A DNA stretch of 64,000 nucleotides, taken from positions 1 to 64,000 of the forward strand of contig CAWUHX010000510.1 in NCBI GenBank assembly GCA_963922205.1, in the 5' to 3' direction. The notes beneath the pieces were generated by a model that worked only from the letters and a program-made list of their open reading frames with translations, was not told the DNA's origin and ran no database searches. Origin of the DNA: Romanomermis culicivorax (taxonomy: Eukaryota > Nematoda > Enoplea > Mermithida > Mermithidae). Below are positions 10,441 through 22,003 of the stretch, one piece after another; positions within the stretch are counted from its first letter, which is position 1; each line of letters begins with the position of its first letter. The translations under genes and the position numbers were made by a program.

Positions 10441-13400
10441 TTTTTTTGTTTTTTTTTAAATTTTTTTTAATTTTTTTTGTTTTTTTGTTTTTTCTTTGTT
10501 TTTTTTTTGTTTTTTTCTTTGTTTTTTGTTTCGTTTTTTTGCTTTTTTCTCTTCCTTTTATTTCATTTTTGTTCAACTTCTTTCATTTCTCGTCTGCTTG
10601 TCCTTCTAATTTTCTCAATTTCCTCTTTTTTTCTTCATTTCCTCTTTCTTTTTGTTTTTTTTCTTTTTTGTTTCTTTTTTGTTTGTTTTTTTGCTTTTTT
10701 CTCTTCCTTTTATTTCATTTTTGTTCAGGTTTCTTCATTTCTCGTCTGTTTGTCCTTCTAATTTTCTCAATTTCTTCTTTTTTTCTTCATTTCCTCTTTC
10801 TTTTTGTTTTTTTTTTCTTTCTTGTTTCTTTTTTGTTTGTTTTTTTTGCTTTTTTTCTCTTCCTTTTATTTCATTTTTGTTCAACTTTCTTCATTTCTCG
10901 TCTGCTTGTCCTTCTGATTTTCTCTATTTCTTTTTTGTTCTCCTTCATTTCCTCTTTCTTTTTCTTTTGTTTCTTTTCGATTTTTCCTTTTCTTTTCTCC
11001 TTGATTATTTCTTTGTTTTTATCTTTTCTTCTTTTTTCTCTTTGTTTTCCTTTCTCTCCCACATTTTCTTCTTACATGCTTTTTTTCCTTTTTTCTTTTT
11101 TCTTTCTATTTCTTTTTTCTTTTTTTTCCTTTTTTCATTTATTTTTTTCTTTCCTTCTTCTTTTTTCTTTCTTTCTTCATTCTTTTTTTTCTTTTGTTCT
11201 TCTCCTTATTTGTTCTCTTTATTGTTCTCTTTTTTTTCTCCTTTTCTCCTTCTCTGTCTTCTTCTCTTTTCTTCTCTTTTTTTTTCTTTTCTCTCTTTTT
11301 CCATCTTTGTTTCTTTGTGTTTTTGGTCTATTATCTTTTTTCCTTCTTATTATTTTTTTGTTTTTCCTTTGTTTCTTGTTTTCTTTATTTTTTCTTTTTT
11401 CTGTACCCTTTTAATCTATTTATTTTCCTTTTATTTTTCCTTTTCTGATTTTTTTTTCTCTCTCTTTCTCTTTTTTTCTCTTTGTTTCTCTCTTTCTTTT
11501 TAAGGTTCTTTTTTCTTTTTCTCTTTCCTTTTCTGGTTCTTTTTCTTGTTCTCTCACTTTTACTTTTTCTGTAGTCTCTTTTTTCTCTTTGTTTGTTTTT
11601 TGTTCTTTTTTCTGTTTTTTCTGTTTTTTCTGTTTTTTCTGTTTTTTCTGTTTTTTTTCTTTTTTCTCTTTTTTCTCTGTTTTCTCTTTCTTATTTTCTT
11701 TCTTGTTCTCTTTCTTGTTCTCTTTCTTGTTCTCTGTTTTTCTTCTCTCTTTATTTAATATCTTTTTTCTCTTAATTCAAAATCTTTTTTCTCTTTGGTT
11801 ATTCTTTGTTTGTTCTTTGTTTGTTCTTTTTTCTCTTTCTTTTTCTCTTTCTTTCTCTCTTTCTTTTTATGGTTCTTTTTTCTTTTTCTTTTTTTTCTTT
11901 TTCTCTTTCCTTTTCTGGTTCTTTTTCTTTTTCTCTCACTTCTACTTTTTCTGTAGTCTCTTTTTTCTCTTTGTTTGTTCTTTGTTCTTTTTCTCTTTGT
12001 TTGTTCTTTGTTCTTTTTCTCTTTTTTCTCTTTTTTCTCTTTTTTCTGTTTTTTCTTTTTTTTCTTTTTTTCTCTTTCTCTTTCTCTTTCTCTTTCTCTT
12101 TCTCTTTCTCTTTCTCTTTCTCTTTCATTTTCTCTTCTTTTCTCTTTCTTGTTCTCTTTCTTGTTCTCTTTCTTTTCTCTTTATTTGATACCATTTTCTT
12201 TTTCTTTTTCTTCTTTTTTCTCTTTCTTCTTTTTTCTCTTTCTTTTTGTTTTCCTTTTCTCTTTATTTAATATCTTTTTTCTCTTTGTTTAATATCTTTT
12301 TTCTCTTTGTTTATTCTTTGTTTGTTCTTTGTTTGTTCTTTTTTCTCTTTTTTTCTCTTTTTTTCTCTTTCTTTTTCTCTTTCATTTTCTCTTTCTTGTT
12401 CTCTTTCTTATTCTCTTTCTTTTCTCTTTATTTGATACCATTTTCTTTTTCTTTTTCTTTTTGTTTTTCTTTTTTCTCTTTTTTCTCTTTGTTTGTTCTT
12501 TGTTCTTTTTCTCTTTGTTTGTTCTTTGTTCTTTTTCTCTTTTTTCTCTTTTTTCTCTTTTTTCTCTTTTTTCTCTTTTTTCTGTTTTTTCTTTTTTTTC
12601 TTTTTTTTCTCTTTCTCTTTCTCTTTCTCTTTCATTTTCTCTTCTTTTCTCTTTCTTGTTCTCTTTCTTGTTCTCTTTCTTTTCTCTTTATTTGATACCA
12701 TTTTCTTTTTCTTTTTCTTCTTTTTTCTCTTTCTTCTTTTTTCTCTTTCTTCTTTTTTCTCTTTCTTCTTTTTTCTCTTTCTTTTTGTTTTTCTTTTCTC
12801 TTTATTTAATATCTTTTTTCTCTTTGTTTAATATCTTTTTTCTCTTTGTTTATTCTTTGTTTGTTCTTTGTTTGTTCTTTTTTCTCTTTTTTTCTCTTTC
12901 TTTTTCTCTTTCATTTTCTCTTTCTTGTTCTCTTTCTTATTCTCTTTCTTTTCTCTTTATTTGATACCATTTTCTTTTTCTTTTTCTTTTTGTTTTTCTT
13001 TTTTCTCTTTTTTCTCTTTGTTTGTTCTTTGTTCTTTTTCTCTTTGTTTGTTCTTTGTTCTTTTTCTCTTTTTTCTCTTTTTTCTCTTTTTTCTGTTTTT
13101 TCTTTTTTTTCTTTTTTTCTCTTTCTCTTTCTCTTTCTCTTTCTCTTTCTCTTTCTCTTTCTCTTTCTCTTTCATTTTCTCTTCTTTTCTCTTTCTTGTT
13201 CTCTTTCTTGTTCTCTTTCTTTTCTCTTTATTTGATACCATTTTCTTTTTCTTTTTCTACTTTTTTCTCTTTCTTCTTTTTTCTCTTTCTTTTTGTTTTC
13301 CTTTTCTCTTTATTTAATATCTTTTTTCTCTTTGTTTAATATCTTTTTTCTCTTTGTTTATTCTTTGTTTGTTCTTTGTTTGTTCTTTTTTCTCTTTTTT

Positions 13401-13639
13401 TCTCTTTCTTTTTCTCTTTCATTTTCTCTTTCTTGTTCTCTTTCTTATTCTCTTTCTTTTCTCTTTATTTGATACCATTTTCTTTTTCTTTTTCTTTTTG
13501 TTTTTCTTTTTTCTCTTTTTTCGTCTATTTCTATTTCTTCTCTCCTTTCTTTTCATTATTTTCTTATTTTTCTTTTCTTCTTTTTTCTTTTTTCTTTTCT
13601 TTTCATTTCTTTGCTTTTTTTCCTATTTTATTAAGCTTC

Positions 13640-13900
13640 TTTGTTCAGTCTCTTTATCTTATGACTCATATTCTATCACATGCTAGACATTTTATTTCGA
13701 ATTCTTCTCCCCTCTTTATCAGACTCTACAATCTCCCCAAATGAAGTTTTATGATGGGGTAGTTGGGCTACCATCAATTAAAAATTAAATACACACAGAC
13801 TCGTTCTACCTACTATCAGGTGTTTAGTCCATTTTTCAAAAATAAGCTTATCAGATAGGAAAATCTTGCTCTTTTATCTTTTTGCTATATAGCAATGTTT
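13640..13900. repeat. Anchor block, copy 1 of 3
   Basis: A non-pyrimidine block of about 260 bp containing TATCACATGCTAGACA, ATCAATTAAAAATTAAATAC, AGGTGTTTAG and TTTTTCAAAAATAAGCTTAT, followed by CAATGTTTATTGTT. It recurs at 15145 and 20710 and separates polypyrimidine arrays. No coding content. Confidence 0.85.
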
Positions 13901-15144
13901 ATTGTTCCTATTCTTTTTTTGCTCAAAAATCCAAAACTTGGTTATCCTTCTTTTTTCTCTTAGTTTTTATGTTCCAATTTTTTTTCTCTTGCTTTTTCTC
14001 CTTGTTTTTTTCTTTTTCTTTTACTTTATTTTCTTTTTATGTTTTCTTTATTTTCTTTCTTTTTCTTTTACTCTTTTCACTCTTCTGATTTGCTTTTTGC
14101 CATTCTCCTTTTCTTCTTTGTTCCTTCTCTTTTTCTTTTTTAATTTTTAATTTTTTTTTTTTACTATTATTTCTTTTCTTTTTTCTTATTTTCCTTTATT
14201 TTCTTTGCTTCCTTGTTTTTCTTTTTTATTATTTTTTCTTTTGTTTTTTTTCTTTTCGTTTTTTCCTTTTGATCTTTTGCTTTGCTTTCCTTTTTTTATT
14301 CTTCCTCCCTTTCTAACTATCTGTTTTGGTTTTTCTCTCTGCTTTTCTTGTTCCCCTTTATCTTTTTCTGATTGTTATTTTCTCTTCCTCTTTTCATTTT
14401 ATTATTTACTTGTTTTTTTTCTTTTTTATCTTTTTTTTTGTTTGCTTCTTTTCTCTTCTTCTGGATCTTCTTTCCATCTTCTTCCTTCTATTTCTTCTCT
14501 TTGTCTTTTTTTCAGTTTGTTTTTCATTTTCTCGTTCTTTGTTCATTTTTTCTTCTTTTCTTTTCTTATCTTTTCTCTTCTCTCTAATTTTTTTTCTTTT
14601 TTCTCTTTCTCTTCCTTTTTCTCTTTATTCTTTTCCTTCTTTTTTACTTGTTTTTTCTTTTTCTTTTACATTTTTTCTTTTTTTGCATCTGGTTTGCCCT
14701 TTGTTTTTCTCCTTCTTTTTCTTTGTTCCTTCTCTTTTCTTTTTTTGATTTTTAGTTTTTCTTCTTTATTATTTCTTTTCTTTTTTGTTGTTTTCCTTTT
14801 TTTTATTTGTTTTCTTTTTATTTGTTTTCTTTTTATCTGTTTTCTTTAGTTTTTTTCTTTTGCTTCTTTTTCTCTCTGATCTTTTTGCTTCTCATTATTT
14901 TGGTTTTGATCTTTTTGCTTTCATTTTTGCATTCTTTCTTTATTTCTAACTATCTCTCTTGGTTTTTTCTGCCGTTTTTTCTTTTTATCTTTCTCGTTGT
15001 CCTTTTTTGTTCTCCTTTTTTTGTTTTTCTTTGTTTTGTTTTGTTTTGTTTGTTTGCTTATTTTTTCCTTTTATGTTCTTTTTCCTTTCCATTTTGTTTT
15101 TCTTGTCTTCTTTTTTTCTTTTTTCTTTTTTTTATTATGTTTCT
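13901..15144 (+). repeat. Polypyrimidine block between anchor copies 1 and 2
   Basis: C/T-rich DNA with less regular internal repetition than the neighbouring arrays. It holds only F/L/S-rich pseudo-frames and no recognisable gene. Confidence 0.8.
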
Positions 15145-15400
15145 TTGTTCAGTCTCTTTATCTTATGACTCATATTCTATCACATGCTAGACACCTGACT
15201 CCAATTTATTCTGAATTTTTTCCGTCTTATCAGACTCCACCATCTCCAAAATTTGCCTATTGAGACAAAAATCAATTAAAAATTAAATACTCTCTATTTT
15301 AAGGTGTTTAGCCCATTTTTCAAAAATAAGCTTATCAAATCTTGAAAATCTCGCGTTTTTATCTTTTGGCTATATACCAATGTTTATTGTTTCTATTTTT
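15145..15400. repeat. Anchor block, copy 2 of 3
   Basis: This matches copies 1 and 3 across TATCACATGCTAGACA, CCATCTCCAAAATTTGCC and TTTTTCAAAAATAAGCTTAT. It is closer to copy 3 than to copy 1 (both have the CCTATTGAGAC segment). It immediately precedes the 220-bp satellite. Confidence 0.87.
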
Positions 15401-18400
15401 TCCTTTTTTTTCATTCTTCCTCTCTTGGTTTTTTGTGTCGGTTTTTCTCTTTCTCTTTCTCCTTGTCCTATTTTGTTATTTTGTTATTTTTGTTATTTTT
15501 TCTTTTTTTCTTTGTTTTTTTTCTTTTGTTTTTTTCTTTTCTTTGTTGTTCTTTTCCTTCTCCTTCTTTTCTTTTTTTCTTTTCTTTGTTTTGTTTGTTT
15601 GCATTTTTTCTTTTTCTGTTTCTATTTTTCCTTTTTTTTCATTCTTCTTCTCTTGGTTTTTTGTGTCGGTTTTTCTCTTTCTCTTTCTCCTTGTCCTGTT
15701 TTGTTATTTTGTTATTTTTGTTATTTTTTTCTCTTTTTTTCTTTTTTTTCTTAGTTTTTTCTTTTTTTTTGTTCTTTTCCTTCTCCTTCTTTTCTTTTTT
15801 GTTTTTTTCTTTGTTTTGTTTGTTTGCATTTTTTCTTTTTCTGTTTCTATTTTTCCTTTTTTTCATTCTTCTTCTCTTGGTTTTTTGTGTCGGTTTTTCT
15901 CTTTCTCTTTCTCCTTGTCCTATTTTGTTATTTTGTTATTTTTGTTATTTTTTCTTTTTTTCTTTGTTTTTTTTCTTTTGTTTTTTTCTTTTCTTTTTTG
16001 TTCTTTTCCTTCTCCTTCTTTTCTTTTTTTCTTTTCTTTGTTTTGTTTGTTTGCATTTTTTCTTTTTCTGTTTCTATTTTTCCTTTTTTTTCATTCTTCT
16101 TCTCTTGGTTTTTTGTGTCGGTTTTTCTCTTTCTCTTTCTCCTTGTCCTGTTTTGTTATTTTGTTATTTTTGTTATTTTTTTCTCTTTTTTTCTTTTTTT
16201 TCTTAGTTTTTTCTTTTTTTTTTGTTCTTTTCCTTCTCCTTCTTTTCTTTTTTGTTTTTTTCTTTGTTTCGTTTGTTTGCATTTTTTCTTTTTCTGTTTC
16301 TATTTTTCCTTTTTTTTCATTCTTCTTCTCTTGGTTTTTTGTGTCGGTTTTTCTCTTTCTCTTTCTCCTTGTCCTGTTTTGTTATTTTGTTATTTTTTTC
16401 TCTTTTTTTCTTTTTTCTTGTTTTTTCTTTTTTCTTCTTTTCTTTTTTTGGTTTTTTGTTCTTTTCGTTTTTGTTCTTTGCTTTTTTGTTCTTTTCTTTG
16501 TTTTGTTTGTTTGCATTTTTTCTTTTTCTGTTTCTATTTTTCCTTTTTTTTTCATTCTTCTTCTCTTGGTTTTTTGTGTCGGTTTTTCTCTTTCTCTTTC
16601 TCCTTGTCCTGTTTTGTTATTTTGTTATTTTTGTTATTTTTTTCTCTTTTTTTCTTTTTTTTCTTTGTTTTTTCTTTTCTTTTTTGTTCTTTTCCATCTC
16701 CTCCTTTTCTTTTTTGTTTTTTTCTTTGTTTTGTTTGTTTGCATTTTTTCTTTTTCTGTTTCTATTTTTCCTTTTTTTTCATTCTTCTTCTCTTGGTTTT
16801 TTGTGTCGGTTTTTCTCTTTCTCTTTCTCCTTGTCCTGTTTTGTTATTTTGTTATTTTTTTCTCTTTTTTTCTTTTTTCTTTGTTTTTTCTTTTCTTTTT
16901 TGTTCTTTTCCTTCTCCTCCTTTTCTTTTTTGTTTTTTTCTTTGTTTTGTTTGTTTGCATTTTTTCTTTTTCTGTTTCTATTTTTCCTTTTTTTTCATTC
17001 TTCTTCTCTTGGTTTTTTGTGTCGGTTTTTCTCTTTCTCTTTCTCCTTGTCCTGTTTTGTTATTTTGTTATTTTTTTCTCTTTTTTTCTTTTTTCTTTGT
17101 TTTTTCTTTTCTTTTTTGTTCTTTTCCTTCTCCTCCTTTTCTTTTTTGTTTTTTTCTTTGTTTTGTTTGTTTGCATTTTTTCTTTTTCTGTTTCTATTTT
17201 TCCTTTTTTTTCATTCTTCTTCTCTTGGTTTTTTGTGTCGGTTTTTCTCTTTCCCTTTCTCCTTGTCCTATTTTGTTATTTTGTTATTTTTATTTTTTTC
17301 TCTTTTTTTCTTTTTTTTCTTAGTTTTTTCTTTTTTTTTGTTCTTTTCCTTCTCCTTCTTTTCTTTTTTGTTTTTTTCTTTGTTTTGTTTGTTTGCATTT
17401 TTTCTTTTTCTGTTTCTATTTTTCCTTTTTTTTCATTCTTCTTCTCTTGGTTTTTTGTGTCGGTTTTTCTCTTTCTCTTTCTCCTTGTCCTGTTTTGTTA
17501 TTTTGTTATTTTTTTCTCTTTTTTTCTTTTTTCTTTGTTTTTTCTTTTCTTTTTTGTTCTTTTCCTTCTCCTCCTTTTCTTTTTTGTTTTTTTCTTTGTT
17601 TTGTTTGTTTGCATTTTTTCTTTTTCTGTTTCTATTTTTCCTTTTTTTTCATTCTTCTTCTCTTGGTTTTTTGTGTCGGTTTTTCTCTTTCTCTTTCTCC
17701 TTGTCCTGTTTTGTTATTTTGTTATTTTTTTCTCTTTTTTTCTTTTTTCTTTGTTTTTTCTTTTCTTTTTTGTTCTTTTCCTTCTCCTCCTTTTCTTTTT
17801 TGTTTTTTTCTTTGTTTTGTTTGTTTGCATTTTTTCTTTTTCTGTTTCTATTTTTCCTTTTTTTTCATTCTTCTTCTCTTGGTTTTTTGTGTCGGTTTTT
17901 CTCTTTCTCTTTCTCCTTGTCCTGTTTTGTTATTTTGTTATTTTTGTTATTTTTTCTTTTTTTCTTCTTTTCTTTTTTTGTTTTTTGTTCTTTTCGTTTT
18001 TGTTCTTTGCTTTTTTGTTCTTTTCTTTGTTTTGTTTGTTTGCATTTTTTCTTTTTCTGTTTCTATTTTTCCTTTTTTTTCATTCTTCTTCTCTTGGTTT
18101 TTTGTGTCGGTTTTTCTCTTTCTCTTTCTCCTTGTCCTGTTTTGTTATTTTGTTATTTTTTTCTCTTTTTTTCTTTTTTCTTTGTTTTTTCTTTTCTTTT
18201 TTGTTCTTTTCCTTCTCCTCCTTTTCTTTTTTGTTTTTTTCTTTGTTTTGTTTGTTTGCATTTTTTCTTTTTCTGTTTCTATTTTTCCTTTTTTTTCATT
18301 CTTCTTCTCTTGGTTTTTTGTGTCGGTTTTTCTCTTTCTCTTTCTCCTTGTCCTGTTTTGTTATTTTGTTATTTTTGTTATTTTTTCTTTTTTTCTTCTT

Positions 18401-20700
18401 TTCTTTTTTTGTTTTTTGTTCTTTTCGTTTTTGTTCTTTGCTTTTTTGTTCTTTTCTTTGTTTTGTTTGTTTGCATTTTTTCTTTTTCTGTTTCTATTTT
18501 TCCTTTTTTTTCATTCTTCTTCTCTTGGTTTTTTGTGTCGGTTTTTCTCTTTCTCTTTCTCCTTGTCCTGTTTTGTTATTTTGTTATTTTTTTCTCTTTT
18601 TTTCTTTTTTCTTTGTTTTTTCTTTTCTTTTTTGTTCTTTTCCTTCTCCTCCTTTTCTTTTTTGTTTTTTTCTTTGTTTTGTTTGTTTGCATTTTTTCTT
18701 TTTCTGTTTCTATTTTTCCTTTTTTTTCATTCTTCTTCTCTTGGTTTTTTGTGTCGGTTTTTCTCTTTCTCTTTCTCTTTGTCCTGTTTTGTTGTTTTGT
18801 TATTTTTGTTATTTTTTTCTCTTTTTTTCTTTTTTTTCTTAGTTTTTTCTTTTTTTTTGTTCTTTTCCTTCTCCTTCTTTTCTTTTTTGTTTTTTTCTTT
18901 GTTTTGTTTGTTTGCATTTTTTCTTTTTCTGTTTCTATTTTTCCTTTTTTTTCATTCTTCTTCTCTTGGTTTTTTGTGTCGGTTTTTCTCTTTCTCTTTC
19001 TCCTTGTCCTGTTTTGTTATTTTGTTATTTTTTTCTCTTTTTTTCTTTTTTCTTTGTTTTTTCTTTTCTTTTTTGTTCTTTTCCTTCTCCTCCTTTTCTT
19101 TTTTGTTTTTTTCTTTGTTTTGTTTGTTTGCATTTTTTCTTTTTCTGTTTCTATTTTTCCTTTTTTTTCATTCTTCTTCTCTTGGTTTTTTGTGTCGGTT
19201 TTTCTCTTTCCCTTTCTCCTTGTCCTATTTTGTTATTTTGTTATTTTTATTTTTTTCTCTTTTTTTCTTTTTTTTCTTAGTTTTTTCTTTTTTTTTGTTC
19301 TTTTCCTTCTCCTTCTTTTCTTTTTTGTTTTTTTCTTTGTTTTTTTTGTTTGCATTTTTTCTTTTTCTGTTTCTATTTTTCCTTTTTTTTCATTCTTCTT
19401 CTCTTGGTTTTTTGTGTCGGTTTTTCTCTTTCTCTTTCTCCTTGTCCTGTTTTGTTATTTTGTTATTTTTTTCTCTTTTTTTCTTTTTTCTTTGTTTTTT
19501 CTTTTCTTCTTTGTTCTTTTCCTTCTCCTCCTTTTCTTTTTTGTTTTTTTCTTTGTTTTGTTTGTTTGCATTTTTTCTTTTTCTGTTTCTATTTTTCCTT
19601 TTTTTTCATTCTTCTTCTCTTGGTTTTTTGTGTCGGTTTTTCTCTTTCTCTTTCTCCTTGTCCTGTTTTGTTATTTTGTTATTTTTTTCTCTTTTTTTCT
19701 TTTTTCTTTGTTTTTTCTTTTCTTTTTTGTTCTTTTCCTTCTCCTCCTTTTCTTTTTTGTTTTTTTCTTTGTTTTGTTTGTTTGCATTTTTTCTTTTTCT
19801 GTTTCTATTTTTCCTTTTTTTTCATTCTTCTTCTCTTGGTTTTTTGTGTCGGTTTTTCTCTTTCTCTTTCTCCTTGTCCTGTTTTGTTATTTTGTTATTT
19901 TTGTTATTTTTTTCTCTTTTTTTCTTTTTTTTCTTTGTTTTTTTCTTTTCTTTTTTGTTCTTTTCCTTCTCCTTCTTTTCTTTTTTGTTTTTTTCTTTGT
20001 TTTGTTTGTTTGCATTTTTTCTTTTTCTGTTTCTATTTTTCTTTTTTTTTCATTCTTCTTCTCTTGGTTTTTTGTGTCGGTTTTTCTCTTTCTCTTTCTC
20101 CTTGTCCTGTTTTGTTATTTTGTTATTTTTTCTCTTTTTTCTTTTTTCTTAGTTTTTTCTTTTTTTTTTGTTCTTTTCCTTCTCCTTCTTTTCTTTTTTG
20201 TTTTTTTCTTTGTTTTGTTTGTTTGCATTTTTTCTTTTTCTGTTTCTATTTTTCTTTTTTTTTCATTCTTCTTCTCTTGGTTTTTTGTGTCGGTTTTTCT
20301 CTTTCTCTTTCTCCTTGTCCTGTTTTGTTATTTTGTTATTTTTTCTCTTTTTTCTTTTTTCTTAGTTTTTTCTTTTTTTTTTGTTCTTTTCCTTCTCCTT
20401 CTTTTCTTTTTTGTTTTTTTCTTTGTTTTGTTTGTTTGCATTTTTTCTTTTTCTGTTTCTATTTTTCCTTTTTTTTCATTCTTCTTCTCTTGGTTTTTTG
20501 TGTCGGTTTTTCTCTTTCTCTTTCTCCTTGTCCTGTTTTGTTATTTTGTTATTTTTGTTATGTTTTTCTCTTCTTTTCTTTTTTTCTTTGTTTTTTCTTT
20601 TCGTTTTTCTTCTTTTCTTTGTTTGCATTTTTTCTTTTTCTGTTTATTTTCCCTTCCATTTTGTTTTTCTTGTCTTGTTGTTTTTTATTTTTTTTTTGTT
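15401..20700 (+). repeat. Polypyrimidine satellite, about 24 units of about 220 bp
   Basis: Each unit carries CTCTTGGTTTTTTGTGTCGG, a CTCTTTCTCTTTCTCCTTG run, TTTTGTTATTTTGTTATTTT, and TTTGTTTGCATTTTTTC. The GTGTCGG landmark occurs about 24 times between 15433 and 20505, spaced 211-235 bp. Units differ mainly in T-run length and in a TTTTCTTAG versus TTTTCTTTG variant. The long F/L/S open frames here (up to about 1,500 codons) result from stop-codon depletion. Confidence 0.93.
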
Positions 20701-20960
20701 ATGCTTTTTTCAGTCTTTCAACTTATGACTCATTCTATCACATGCTAGACACCAGACTCCAATTTATTCTGAATTTTTTTCCTCTATCAGACTCCACCAT
20801 CTCCAAAATTTGCCTATTGAGACTAAAATCAATTAAAAATTAAATACTCTCTACTTTAAGGTGTTTAGCCCATTTTTCAAAAATAAGCTTATCAAATCTT
20901 GAAAATCTCGCCTTTTTATCTATTTTTTCACTTTTTACCAATGTTTATTGTTTCTATTCT
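20701..20960. repeat. Anchor block, copy 3 of 3
   Basis: The same block as at 13640 and 15145, here closing the 220-bp satellite. After it the sequence becomes ordinary mixed-composition DNA leading into the potassium-channel gene. Confidence 0.87.
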
Positions 20961-21254
20961 TTTCTTTTTTTTTCTTCTTTTTTCTCTCAAAAATCTTCAA
21001 AACTTAGTTTGTCTATCTATCTATATTATGATTGTGTTGAAAGAGCCTGTTTATTCCTTTAGAAATTTTGCTCTCTTCCTCTCTCATCCTCTTTATTTTA
21101 ACAGTTGTCGTCTTGAAAATTTTCTTCTATTGGAAGACTAATATTTGCTTTTAGGGCTGAAGAGATAGAGAATTCTATTCATTGTGTGTAAGCGGGTCGA
21201 ATTTCGGCCACAAAATTCTATTGGTCATTTTGAAAAATTTTTGAAATTCGAACT

Positions 21255-21325
21255 ATAGAAAATTTTCGCAAATTTTCCGCAAATTTTCGCAAATTTTCCG
21301 CAAATTTTCGCAAATTTTCCCCTTC
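21255..21325 (+). repeat. Short 10-11-bp tandem repeat (CGCAAATTTTC) upstream of the channel start codon
   Basis: Six or seven copies of CGCAAATTTTC/CGCAAATTTTCC end 6-10 bases before the proposed ATG at 21331. The array would lie in the 5' leader or proximal promoter. Whether it regulates anything is unknown. Confidence 0.75.
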
Positions 21326-21330
21326 AAAAT

Positions 21331-22003
21331 ATGTCGGCGATTTTTATGAAAAGTCAAACGTTGACCAACGCCGCCGCCGAAGAAAGGCGCGGTTCGCGTC
21401 AATCGATGACCAGTTTGACCATAACGGAAGAAGAGGAGGAGGCGGACGACGGCGACGACGACCAGGTTTTCCGGACGGATAGGCCGGCGGCGGCACGCTC
21501 GACGGACGATCGACCACCGCCGCCAACGGAATTTTGCGAAAATTACGCCAATCGACGACGTTTGACCAAAGCGGCGACGTTTCTGATACGTAATCAATCG
21601 CAACGGCTCGCGAATCGTCGACGTAAAATTTCGCACGCTAACGTTTTTTTGGCCAAATTACAAAATTTCTATAATAAATACGAATTGAAACATTTGACGC
21701 CCATAATTTTTTTGCTAATTTATTCGCTAATTGGAGCGTCGCTATTTTGTTGGATAGAAAAAGAAAAAGAAATGGAATTAGCGAGCGAAAAAAGAAATAA
21801 ACGCGACGAATTGAGACAAATGGCGGTCAAAAAATTGGAGAACGTTTTATTGGACGAATCGATTAAACCGCAAACGAAATTGATAGCCGGTCGGGAGATT
21901 ATCATTTGGTACGAAAACGCCTTGAAATTGGAACCGGTGGGCGTTCTTTATTGGGATATGTGGGGAGCTTTGTTCTACGTCGGCACTATATATACGACGA
22001 TAG
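21331..22003 (+). CDS. K2P channel exon 1 (N-terminus, TM1, first pore helix)
   Basis: Ends with ...ACG ACG ATA G before GTGAGG, so the last base is the first base of the filter glycine codon. Reading through the donor would give only a short nonsense tail. Codons are richer in CG than the surrounding intronic DNA. Confidence 0.9.

Larger units (their letters stand above)
8571..13640 (+). repeat. Polypyrimidine satellite block downstream of the claudin-like gene
   Basis: This gene-free stretch is nearly all C/T on the + strand. From 8735 to about 11070 a unit of roughly 150-180 bp recurs, marked by TTCATTTCTCGTCTGCTTGT (near 8775, 9101, 9268, 10584, 10735, 10890). From about 11450 to 13510 a longer composite unit recurs, marked by TTTGATACCATTTTC near 12187, 12434, 12692, 12960, 13228 and 13470, alternating 250-270 bp spacings within a unit of about 530 bp. 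No gene is supported. Confidence 0.85.

Noticed and set aside
5066..18917. Minus-strand frames rich in K, E and R
   Set aside because: Purine complements of the same low-complexity tracts; simple repeats, no start context, no domain.
4722..20843. Very long plus-strand open frames (up to about 1,500 codons) made of F, L, S, C and V
   Set aside because: They follow polypyrimidine repeats in which stop codons cannot easily occur; all three frames are open at once and composition has no protein character.
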